From Pandoraea commovens (GTDB lineage: Bacteria; Pseudomonadota; Gammaproteobacteria; Burkholderiales; Burkholderiaceae), in NCBI RefSeq assembly GCF_902459615.1, contig NZ_CABPSA010000004.1, positions 186,001 through 250,000 on the forward strand: 64,000 nucleotides of DNA, given 5' to 3'. A program made the position numbers and the translations under genes. Below the pieces are notes generated by a model that saw only the letters and a program-made list of their open reading frames with translations, was not told the origin of the DNA and searched no databases. This document shows, piece by piece, positions 1 to 7,127 of the stretch (its first letter is position 1; each line of letters begins with the position of its first letter).

Positions 1-246
1 CGCGATGGCGACCCCGGATGCCGTGATGCTGGCAGCCAGTCCGGTCAAAGCGGCGGCCAGATCCGAGAGGGCCAGTACCGCCAGCAACAAAGCACCGATC
101 CCGGCCGACGGAATGAAATAGATTTGAGCGAAGTTGGCCATCGTTCCGCGCAATTCGCCGATCAACCGATGCTGTTGGGCGGTCGATGAGGGCGTGGTCA
201 TCGAAGAAAGCGACGCCGGTACGGACGATGGACGAGGCAGGGACAT
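1..246 (-). CDS. Probable urea-transporter-type membrane protein, 5' part only
   Basis: The minus-strand frame is open from the left edge of the window to a start near 246. The visible product has a short polar N-terminus, then LRGTMANFAQIYF, then two strongly hydrophobic Ala/Leu/Gly-rich segments separated by a small turn. The N-terminal LRG...Q motif followed by helices resembles the beginning of bacterial urea transporters (UT family), which are inner-membrane channels for urea. That assignment is inference from a short fragment. In-frame ATG codons lie at 201, 246, 312, 321 and 330 and none has a convincing ribosome binding site; 246 is a compromise, and 201 is the shortest form that keeps the motif. 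The 3' part lies outside the window. Confidence 0.5.
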   Translation of the reverse strand, partial: MSLPRPSSVPASLSSMTTPSSTAQQHRLIGELRGTMANFAQIYFIPSAGIGALLLAVLALSDLAAALTGLAASITASGVAIA

Positions 247-440
247 GAGGGTGGCGATGGATCGGGCGAGGCGGATGACCAGCGCGTAATCGACCACCGT
301 CTGTCGCGTCATCGCGGACATAACAGACATAGCGCGGCGCTGAGCCTAGGGCGCGAGGTTACGCCGAACCCCGATGACCGGGCGCGCCGACTCGTTATAG
401 TCGGTATTGCAAATTTCGATGAACAGCCCGCCAAAATGCA

Positions 441-470
441 AAAAGCCCGCGCTTGATGGCGCGGGCTTTT
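441..470 (-). terminator. Intrinsic terminator of glnS
   Basis: A perfect GC-rich inverted repeat (AAAAGCCCGCGC / GCGCGGGCTTTT) with a 5-6 base loop lies 20 bases beyond the glnS stop codon. On the minus strand it is followed by T-rich sequence, as expected of a Rho-independent terminator. Confidence 0.85.
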
Positions 471-490
471 GTGGACGACGGGGGCGCGGC

Positions 491-2209
491 TTACTTGCCG
501 CCGCCCTTGGCTGGCTTCACTGCCCAGCTGTCTTTGAGCGAAACGATACGGTTGAACACCGGTTTGCCCGGGGCCGAATCGTGACGATCGGCCACGAAAT
601 AGCCGTGGCGCTCGAACTGCACGCGATCGTCCGGCGCAAAGTTCAGCATGCCCGGTTCGACATAGGCTTGCGTCACGCGCTTGGCGTTCGGGTTGAGGGC
701 GTCGAGGAAGTTCTTTTCGCCAGCGTCCGGGTTCGGATCGAGGAACAGACGGTCGTAGATGCGTACTTCCGCCGCCAGCGCGTGCGACGCACTGACCCAG
801 TGGATGTTGCCCTTGACCTTGTAGTTGTCTGCACCCGGCGTGCCCGAACGGCTGTCTTCGAAGTAGTTGCAATGCACGGCCGTGACGTTGCCGTCGGCAT
901 CCGTGTCGAAGCCGGTGCATTCCACGACATAACCGTATCGCAGGCGCACCTTGTTACCGGGGAACAGACGGAAGAAGCCCTTGACCGGCTCTGCCTGGAA
1001 GTCCTCACGCTCGATCCACAGCTCGCGCGAGATGGGGAACGTGCGCATGCCGCGCTCCGGAAAGTGCGGGTGCACCGGGGCGTGGCAGTCTTCCTGCTGG
1101 CCTTCCGGATAGTTATCGATGATGAGCTTGAGCGGGTCGAGTACGGCCGTGGCGCGCGGGGCCTTCGGATCGAGGTCGTCGCGCAGGGCTTGCTCGAGAA
1201 TGCTCATGTCGATCCACGACGCCGACTTGGCCACGCCAATGCGGTCGCAGAACAATTGCAGGCTCTCGGGCGTGAAGCCACGGCGACGCAGGCCGACCAG
1301 CGTCGGCATACGCGGATCGTCCCAACCGTCGACGTATTTTTCGTCGACCAGCTGACGCAGCTTGCGCTTGCTCGTGATGGCGTACGTCAGTTGCAGACGG
1401 GCGAATTCGATCTGCTGCGGCGTCGGGCGCGAGAACATGCCCGCGTCAGCCAACTGGCCGAGCACCCAGTCGTAGAACGGACGCTGATCTTCGAACTCCA
1501 GCGTACAGAGACTGTGCGTGATGTTTTCGATGGCGTCTTCGAGCGGGTGGGCGTAGGTGTACATCGGGTAGATGCACCATGCGTCGCCCGTGCGGTGGTG
1601 ATGTGCGTGGCGGATACGGTAGATGGCCGGATCGCGCAGGTTGATGTTCGGCGATGCCATGTCGATCTTCGCGCGCAGCACGTGCGTGCCGTCGGCAAAT
1701 TCGCCCGCGCGCATGCGGCGGAACAGGTCCAGGTTTTCCTCGACCGTACGATTGCGGAACGGCGAATCCTTACCCGGCTCCACGAGCGTGCCGCGGTTGG
1801 CGCGCATGTCGTCGGCGCTTTGGCTGTCGACGTAGGCGCTGCCACGCTGGATCAGGATCTCGGCAGCCTGATAAAGCTGCTCGAAGTAGTCGCTGGCGAA
1901 ATAGAGGTGCTCCTTCTGCGGCGTCTGGTAGCTGAAACCCAGCCACTTGACCATATCGATGATCGAGTCGACGTATTCGGTCTCTTCCTTCTCGGGGTTG
2001 GTGTCGTCAAAGCGCAGGTGGCACACACCACCGTAATCACGCGCCATGCCGAAGTTCACGCAGATCGCCTTGGCGTGACCGATGTGCAGATAGCCGTTGG
2101 GCTCCGGCGGGAAGCGCGTTTCCACGCGCTGGCCCCATTTGCCCGAGCGGTTGTCTTCGTCAATGATGTTGCGGATGAAATTGGATGCCGCGTTCAGCTC
2201 TGTGCTCAT
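491..2209 (-). CDS. glnS: Glutamine--tRNA ligase
   Basis: Class I cytoplasmic aminoacyl-tRNA synthetase that attaches glutamine to tRNA-Gln. The product from the chosen ATG is 572 residues, the usual size for proteobacterial GlnS. The ATP-binding HIGH signature appears as PNGYLHIGHAKA near residue 40 and the KMSKS-equivalent loop as ITSKRKLRQL; a C-terminal anticodon-binding beta-barrel region follows. An open frame extends about 96 codons upstream of 2209, but MSTELNAASNFI matches where the conserved protein begins and the upstream part has no family resemblance. The gene has its own -10-like box and a downstream terminator, so it is probably monocistronic. Confidence 0.97.
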   Translation of the reverse strand: MSTELNAASNFIRNIIDEDNRSGKWGQRVETRFPPEPNGYLHIGHAKAICVNFGMARDYGGVCHLRFDDTNPEKEETEYVDSIIDMVKWLGFSYQTPQKEHLYFASDYFEQLYQAAEILIQRGSAYVDSQSADDMRANRGTLVEPGKDSPFRNRTVEENLDLFRRMRAGEFADGTHVLRAKIDMASPNINLRDPAIYRIRHAHHHRTGDAWCIYPMYTYAHPLEDAIENITHSLCTLEFEDQRPFYDWVLGQLADAGMFSRPTPQQIEFARLQLTYAITSKRKLRQLVDEKYVDGWDDPRMPTLVGLRRRGFTPESLQLFCDRIGVAKSASWIDMSILEQALRDDLDPKAPRATAVLDPLKLIIDNYPEGQQEDCHAPVHPHFPERGMRTFPISRELWIEREDFQAEPVKGFFRLFPGNKVRLRYGYVVECTGFDTDADGNVTAVHCNYFEDSRSGTPGADNYKVKGNIHWVSASHALAAEVRIYDRLFLDPNPDAGEKNFLDALNPNAKRVTQAYVEPGMLNFAPDDRVQFERHGYFVADRHDSAPGKPVFNRIVSLKDSWAVKPAKGGGK

Positions 2210-2238
2210 GCCTGTCCAGTGTTCGGAGTTTGGCGAAT

Positions 2239-2244
2239 ATTCTA
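2239..2244 (-). promoter_or_regulatory. Putative glnS -10 box (TAGAAT)
   Basis: Read on the minus strand, TAGAAT lies 30 bases upstream of the glnS ATG, a sensible distance for a sigma-70 -10 element. No good -35 hexamer is evident. Confidence 0.4.
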
Positions 2245-2358
2245 CCGTACCGCATTGCACCACGGGCGAGCGTCTGATCGGGCGTCGACGCGGCATCACA
2301 CCGTGATGCCGGTCGTTGTGGTTCACATCCGATGGATCCGGGACCGCGCGGGCCCCGA

Positions 2359-2559
2359 TCAGGTCGTCTGCACCGTGCTGCGCTGGATCGGCCAGTTGGC
2401 ATACGACAGAAGCCAAAGAGAGACGACGTTCACGACCGGAATGAACGCCAGCACCGTGAACCAGGGGGAGAAGCCGAGCCGGGTGAGAATCCGCCAAACG
2501 GGGAAGCCGATGAGCACGATGCTGACGAGCAGAGCAAGCAAGCCTGACGAGTTAGCCAT
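2359..2559 (-). CDS. Small two-helix membrane protein
   Basis: A 66-residue protein with two hydrophobic segments (about residues 6-24 and 32-52) joined by a short basic loop (WRILTRLGF). It looks like a small inner-membrane protein of unknown function. The start at 2559 is supported by GGGAGA seven bases upstream; the longer open frame adds a polar stretch without a site. It lies about 150 bases upstream of glnS on the same strand. I do not recognise a family and assign no role. Confidence 0.7.
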   Translation of the reverse strand: MANSSGLLALLVSIVLIGFPVWRILTRLGFSPWFTVLAFIPVVNVVSLWLLSYANWPIQRSTVQTT

Positions 2560-2753
2560 GAGATGTCTCCCGAAGCGCCCCACCCATTGCAGGGCGTACC
2601 GGCAAGTATAGGCAGACGGACAGGGGGGCTTTGCCCGGCTTCCCAACGGTTCCCGGATTGTGTCCTATCCTGAAAACACTGCCGGGTGCGCCGGTGGGGC
2701 CAATTGCGGCAGTTGTGCCAATCGCGCTTCGGTCCCCCTCATGGGAGGAAGTC

Positions 2754-3269
2754 ATGGAACTGCATCTCAGCTCGCATCGCTACACGCATCGCTCGCCAGA
2801 CTGGGCGGCTGCGGCCGTTGCCGGTTTTGTCGCCTGCGCGTTCTTTTCTGCTGTCGAAATGCTCATGGTGCTGCTCGTCTCGGGGCAGAGTCCGTGGGTG
2901 CCGCCCCGCATGGTGGCCGCCATCGTGCTTGGCCCCGGCATCCTGTCGCAGCCCGCAACATTCGACGTGTCGATCGTGGCCATGGCGCTGATGGTGCATG
3001 CGGCCATCGGTGTCGTGCTCGGCGTGGTGCTCGGGGCCATCATTGCGCCGTTCCGGCTGGATTCGGATGTCGTCACGGTATCGGTTGCCGGTGGCGTCTT
3101 CGGGCTGGTCGTGTACGTCGTCAATTTCTACGTCATGACGCAGATGTTCCCGTGGTTCACCGAGTCGCGCGGCTGGACGATGCTGGCGGGGCACATCATC
3201 TTCGGTGCCTTCGCGGGATATATGTACTGGGTGCTGCGCCAGATGGAGGAGCGGGCAGCGGCCGCCTGA
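2754..3269 (+). CDS. Conserved multi-pass membrane protein
   Basis: A 171-residue protein with about four hydrophobic segments (roughly residues 20-45, 55-75, 83-102 and 112-130) and a last helix near 145-165, ending in a charged QMEERAAAA tail. The start at 2754 has an excellent ribosome binding site (GGGAGGAA, four bases upstream); the longer open frame is not needed. I recall similar proteins in Burkholderiales being loosely labelled as symporter-like, but the protein is far too short for a sodium/solute symporter. No catalytic motif is visible and the function is unknown. It stands alone, divergent from the small membrane protein. Confidence 0.75.
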   Translation: MELHLSSHRYTHRSPDWAAAAVAGFVACAFFSAVEMLMVLLVSGQSPWVPPRMVAAIVLGPGILSQPATFDVSIVAMALMVHAAIGVVLGVVLGAIIAPFRLDSDVVTVSVAGGVFGLVVYVVNFYVMTQMFPWFTESRGWTMLAGHIIFGAFAGYMYWVLRQMEERAAAA

Positions 3270-3888
3270 AGACCTCATGAATGCCCCGCAACCCCTTGAG
3301 GGACGGGGCAGTGACCCGCCCGGCGGCAGTGCGCGCGTTGTGCCGTCGGCCGGTCAATATGTCGGGTGAACGCACTTTGGTGCAATTAACAGATTTTTCT
3401 GTTATGATGCCTCAACTGCAATCGTGCGTCCGTCACCTTCGGATCCGCTGAAGGCAGTCTTCCGTGGCATGAAGCGCCCGGCAGGTGTTCCACCCGCCCG
3501 GCACCGTCAGCCAACGTGTGGCACGAAAATCACTACAGATGTGTCGCACGATGTGCCGACGCATGTCACCTTGAACGCTTAGACGTTCACGCCGCCGTTT
3601 CGACAAAACGGCTGGCCATCGATCCCCGAAACAGGAAGTCGTACAGAACACCCGAATTGCGCCTTGCGAGCGCATGACGGATCGCACCCGGTCTTTTGCC
3701 GTGCGCGACGTTCAGCAGCGTCGTCTGTCGTATGTCAGTCATGCTTTTGTCGCATTACCGTCATATTGGGCAGATAGGCTGCGTGCACTTCACGGAAACA
3801 TTTGTGCGAAATTGCACTCTCATCACCGTAAGCCGATTCGAGAGGGATAGTTATTAGTCAAATTTTTTGCAGTAAAGAAGGATACAAA
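3270..3888. other. 619-base gap without a convincing gene
   Basis: No open frame here has a credible start, composition or family resemblance; the 84-codon minus-strand frame at 3433-3687 looks random. The gap holds a perfect 7-bp inverted repeat, TAACAGA-TTTT-TCTGTTA, at 3387-3404, immediately followed by a TATGAT -10-like box at 3403-3408. Sequence becomes AT-rich from about 3840, before the next gene. A small RNA or a long regulatory leader is possible but not shown. Confidence 0.4.
3387..3404. promoter_or_regulatory. Palindrome abutting a -10-like box
   Basis: TAACAGA and TCTGTTA flank a TTTT loop, and the right arm runs into TATGAT (3403-3408). The geometry is that of a repressor operator overlapping a promoter. 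The downstream transcript is unidentified, because the next annotated gene starts almost 500 bases later. Confidence 0.4.
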
Positions 3889-4122
3889 ATGAAAACATCG
3901 CAATACCAAGAATTCCAGTACAGCGTCCGTGCAGTCGAGCGAGACAACGCTCGTTGGGACGCGTTCTACGAGATTCACCGCCCGACACAGTGCGGCATGG
4001 AAAAAGTGGGTGCCTATCAGGTTCAGAGCGCCTACGGTTTTGCCACGCAAGGTAACGCCCTTGATGACGCGGAGCGCAACGCTCGCGCGGATATCGAGCA
4101 GGGCATCGTCTACTACCAATAA
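3889..4122 (+). CDS. Small soluble protein of unknown function
   Basis: A 77-residue hydrophilic protein (MKTSQYQEFQYS... ending GIVYYQ), rich in aromatic and charged residues, with one Cys and no signal peptide or membrane segment. A site AAGGA six bases upstream of the ATG, preceded by AT-rich sequence, supports the start. Codon use resembles a real gene, with an upstream gap long enough for its own promoter. I do not recognise the family. The acetyltransferase gene follows after 150 bases. Confidence 0.7.
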   Translation: MKTSQYQEFQYSVRAVERDNARWDAFYEIHRPTQCGMEKVGAYQVQSAYGFATQGNALDDAERNARADIEQGIVYYQ

Positions 4123-4231
4123 GGTCGACGGCCGCTTGCGCATTACCTCGTTCCGATTTTTCCCGCATTTTCCCGTTTCTTCCCCCATATCTGATGTGCG
4201 CGATGCTGGCATCGTCGCTTTGCGACGGTGC

Positions 4232-4237
4232 TATAGT
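4232..4237 (+). promoter_or_regulatory. Putative -10 box (TATAGT) before elaA
   Basis: TATAGT lies 37 bases upstream of the acetyltransferase ATG and just after a 6-bp hairpin, CGTCGC-TTT-GCGACG, at 4213-4227, which could end transcription of the preceding small gene. No clear -35. Confidence 0.35.
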
Positions 4238-4273
4238 CCGGCCTTTCGCACTGAAATGGCTGGAGAGTCGGTA

Positions 4274-4753
4274 ATGGAATGGATGTGCAAGTCGTTCGAT
4301 GAACTGGGCAGCGCGCTGCTTTACCGAATCCTCGCCGCACGCAACGCGGTATTCGTGGTCGAGCAGCAGTGCCCGTATCAGGACATCGACGGTCGCGATC
4401 CGTACAGCCTGCATCTGGTCGCGCAAGTGCGCGACAGCGCGAACCCGGCAAGCGACCTGCGAATCGCAGCGTATTTGCGACTTCTGCCGCCCGGGCTCGC
4501 CTATGACGAAGCGTCGATCGGACGCGTGATCACCGCCGCTGCGCATCGCGGCACCGGTCTCGGTCGCGAGCTGTTGGCGCGGGCGGTGGCGATTACCGAA
4601 GCGCAATGGCCCACCGCTGCGGTGCGCATCGGCGCGCAGGCGCATCTCGAAGCGTTTTATGGCGGGTTCGGTTTCGTCAAGGCGAGTGAGCCATATGACG
4701 AAGACGGCATCATGCATATCGAAATGGTGCGCCCCGCAGTGCAGCCGCAGTAG
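4274..4753 (+). CDS. elaA: GNAT acetyltransferase, ElaA family
   Basis: A 159-residue GNAT-fold N-acetyltransferase of the ElaA type (E. coli ElaA is 153 residues). Family hallmarks are visible: the N-terminal ELGSALLYRILAARNAVFVVEQ block, YQDIDGRD, and the acetyl-CoA loop region IGRVITAAAHRGTGLGRELL, followed by AHLEAFYGGFGF. The substrate of this family is not established. The start at 4274 is chosen because GGAGAG lies six bases upstream; the in-frame ATG at 4256 and the much longer open frame lack a site. Confidence 0.88.
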   Translation: MEWMCKSFDELGSALLYRILAARNAVFVVEQQCPYQDIDGRDPYSLHLVAQVRDSANPASDLRIAAYLRLLPPGLAYDEASIGRVITAAAHRGTGLGRELLARAVAITEAQWPTAAVRIGAQAHLEAFYGGFGFVKASEPYDEDGIMHIEMVRPAVQPQ

Positions 4754-4879
4754 TGGCAGACAGCGCGTTTGCGGATTGCGCAATCGCACGCTGAGCGAAG
4801 CAGAAAAATGCAATATCGGCCGGGCCATCGCGCCCGGCACTACAATATCTCCCATCGTAGTTCACGCGTTTCCCGACAC

Positions 4880-6811
4880 ATGGCCTTGTATTCCATCACC
4901 GGCGCCCAATTGGCGTTCGGTCACCTGGCATTGCTCGACAATGCCGATTTCTCGCTCGAAGCCGGTGAGCGCGTCGGACTTATCGGACGCAATGGCGCCG
5001 GTAAGTCCTCGCTGCTCAAGATCGTGGCGGGCCTCACCGCGCCGGACGATGGCCTCGTGGCCCGTCAGGCCGGTTTGCACACCGTCTACGTGCAGCAGGA
5101 GCCCGAGTTCGATCCCGAGCAGTCCGTATTCGATGCCGTGGCGCTTGGCCTCGGCGATTCGCACGTGTTGCTCTCCGAGTACGACCGCACTGCAGAAGCG
5201 CTGTCGGTGGCACCGGAAGGCGCAGAACACGACGCGTTGCTCGCCCGCCTGAACAGCCTGCAATCGTCGCTGGATGCGGCCGATGCGTGGCAGTTGAAGA
5301 CCCGCGTGGAGACGACGATCGCGCAACTCGGACTCGAGGGCCACGCACGTGTGGGGGCGCTGTCCGGCGGGATGCAAAAGCGCGTTTCGCTCGCGCAGGC
5401 ATGGGTGGCCAAACCCGATGTGCTGCTGCTCGACGAACCGACCAACCACCTCGATTTCGACGCCATCCGCTGGCTTGAAGAATTGCTCGTCGGCTATCGC
5501 GGTGCGCTGCTCTTCATCACCCACGATCGGAGCTTCCTCGACCGCGTGGCCACACGCATCGTCGAACTCGATCGCGGACGTCTGCTCTCCTATCCCGGCA
5601 ACTTCACGCAGTACCAGGAACGCAAAGCCGAACAGCTTGAAATCGAGCGCGTAGAGAATGCGAAGTTCGACAAGTTGCTCGCGCAGGAAGAAGTGTGGAT
5701 CCGCAAGGGCGTCGAGGCTCGCCGCACGCGCAGCGTGTCACGTATCGAGCGTCTGAAGACGATGCGCAACGAGCGCGCGGAACGTCGTGAGCAGCAGGGC
5801 AACGTGCGCATGGACGTGGCGCAGGCCGAGAAGTCCGGCAAGATCGTGGCCGAACTCACTAACGTGACGAAAGCGTACGGCGGACGCACCATCGTGCGTG
5901 ACTTCTCGGCGACGCTCATGCGCGGCGACAAGGTCGGCCTGGTCGGCCCGAACGGCGTGGGCAAGACGACGATGCTCAAGCTGATCCTCGGCGAAATCAC
6001 GCCGGACAGCGGGCAAATTCGCGTCGGCACGAACCTTCAGGTCGCGTACTTCGATCAGATGCGCGCGCAGCTCGATCCCGAACGCAGTCTGCTCGATACC
6101 ATCAGCCCAGGCAGCGACTGGATCGAAATCAATGGCGCGCGCAAGCACGTCATGAGCTATCTCGGCGACTTCCTTTTCTCACCCGAGCGCGCACGTTCCC
6201 CGGTGAAGTCGCTGTCGGGCGGTGAGCGAAATCGTCTGTTGCTGGCCCGTCTGTTTGCGCGTCCGGCCAACGTGCTGGTGCTTGACGAACCGACCAACGA
6301 CCTCGACATCCCGACGCTCGAACTGCTCGAAGAACTGCTGGAGGAGTACTCCGGCACCGTGTTCCTCGTGAGCCACGACCGGACGTTCCTCGACAACGTG
6401 GTGACCTCGGTGATCGCGGCCGAAGGCGACGGCAACTGGCGTGAATACGTGGGCGGTTTCACTGACTGGCAAGTGCAGAGCGAACGCTCGGCGGCACTCG
6501 CTGCGCAGCGTGCACCGGTGGACGAAGCACCTAAGGAATCGGTGGCAGCGTCCAAGCGCGGCACCAACCGCACCGTCAAGCTCAGCTACAAGGAGCAGCG
6601 TGAACTGGACGGATTGCCGGAGCGCATTGCCTCGCTGGAAAACGAGCAGAAGGACGCCGCAGCGCAGATCGAAGACGGTTCGATCTTTGTGAAAGATCCG
6701 GCTGCGGGTGCGGCGCTGTCCGAACGTTTCGAAGCGATTGAACTGGAATTGCTCGAAGCGCTCGAACGCTGGGAAGTGCTTGAAGCCAAGCAGCGCGGCG
6801 AAAACACGTGA
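4880..6811 (+). CDS. uup: ABC-F ATPase Uup
   Basis: A 643-residue cytoplasmic protein with two ATP-binding cassettes in one chain and no membrane domain. Walker A motifs are GRNGAGKS (residues 36-43) and GPNGVGKT (near 355). Each half has an ABC signature (LSGGMQKR; LSGGERNR), Walker B with LLDEPTNHLD and LDEPTNDLD, and the charged inter-domain linker typical of ABC-F proteins. The C-terminal approximately 75 residues form a coiled coil (YKEQRELDGLPERIASLE...), the DNA-binding Uup-type domain. ABC-F proteins act at the ribosome; Uup is also linked to branched-DNA tolerance and precise transposon excision. The open frame extends 37 codons upstream, but MALYSITG is where homologues begin. Confidence 0.93.
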   Translation: MALYSITGAQLAFGHLALLDNADFSLEAGERVGLIGRNGAGKSSLLKIVAGLTAPDDGLVARQAGLHTVYVQQEPEFDPEQSVFDAVALGLGDSHVLLSEYDRTAEALSVAPEGAEHDALLARLNSLQSSLDAADAWQLKTRVETTIAQLGLEGHARVGALSGGMQKRVSLAQAWVAKPDVLLLDEPTNHLDFDAIRWLEELLVGYRGALLFITHDRSFLDRVATRIVELDRGRLLSYPGNFTQYQERKAEQLEIERVENAKFDKLLAQEEVWIRKGVEARRTRSVSRIERLKTMRNERAERREQQGNVRMDVAQAEKSGKIVAELTNVTKAYGGRTIVRDFSATLMRGDKVGLVGPNGVGKTTMLKLILGEITPDSGQIRVGTNLQVAYFDQMRAQLDPERSLLDTISPGSDWIEINGARKHVMSYLGDFLFSPERARSPVKSLSGGERNRLLLARLFARPANVLVLDEPTNDLDIPTLELLEELLEEYSGTVFLVSHDRTFLDNVVTSVIAAEGDGNWREYVGGFTDWQVQSERSAALAAQRAPVDEAPKESVAASKRGTNRTVKLSYKEQRELDGLPERIASLENEQKDAAAQIEDGSIFVKDPAAGAALSERFEAIELELLEALERWEVLEAKQRGENT

Positions 6812-6839
6812 GTACGCTTGCGCAGTAACAACGTCGTAG

Positions 6840-6859
6840 GCGGCCGGTTTTCCGGCCGC
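6840..6859 (+). terminator. Intrinsic terminator of uup
   Basis: A perfect 8-bp stem GCGGCCGG / CCGGCCGC with TTTT loop, 28 bases after the uup stop, followed by GTTTC. The weak U-tract makes it a moderate-quality terminator. Confidence 0.65.
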
Positions 6860-6975
6860 GTTTCATTGGGCTATTGGTCCATGTCATTCGGGTGCAGTCC
6901 GAGTGACAGTACAATAGGCCGCGATTCATCGGGCGCGATGCGCCTGCCGTGCGTCGGCAGGCATCGCGCGCACCC

Positions 6976-7000
6976 GAAGTGCCCATTTGAAGTGCCCATT
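6976..7000. repeat. Short tandem direct repeat
   Basis: GAAGTGCCCATT occurs twice, separated by one base, in the untranslated region before parE. It may be a simple duplication. Confidence 0.6.
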
Positions 7001-7071
7001 ATGTGGGCGCCGCAACACAAGTCGTTGATCCGGCGTCACTTTTGTCATGTGTTAATGGGTTTTCCCCGTGG

Positions 7072-7094
7072 TTGTCCACAGGAAATGTGGATAA
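7072..7094. promoter_or_regulatory. Inverted pair of DnaA-box-like sites before parE
   Basis: TTGTCCACA (7072-7080) and TGTGGATAA (7086-7094) face each other across five bases. The second is a perfect reverse complement of the consensus DnaA box TTATCCACA; the first differs at one position. They lie 34-56 bases upstream of the parE ATG. A -10-like TACAAT is at 6910-6915. Confidence 0.55.
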
Positions 7095-7127
7095 GCGCCG
7101 GGCGTCGTACCCCAATTCAGTCACGCT

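Noticed and set aside
407-2611. 734-codon plus-strand frame opposite glnS
   Set aside because: It is antisense to a clear glnS gene, rich in Arg/Val/His/Ala as antisense frames of high-GC genes are, and resembles no family.
3282-3309. TGCCCCG...CGGGGCA hairpin as a terminator
   Set aside because: Stem is only seven pairs with a long interrupted loop and no T-run; too weak to call.
3433-3687. 84-codon minus-strand frame in the gap after 3270
   Set aside because: Cys/Arg-rich random-looking product, no ribosome site, no family resemblance.
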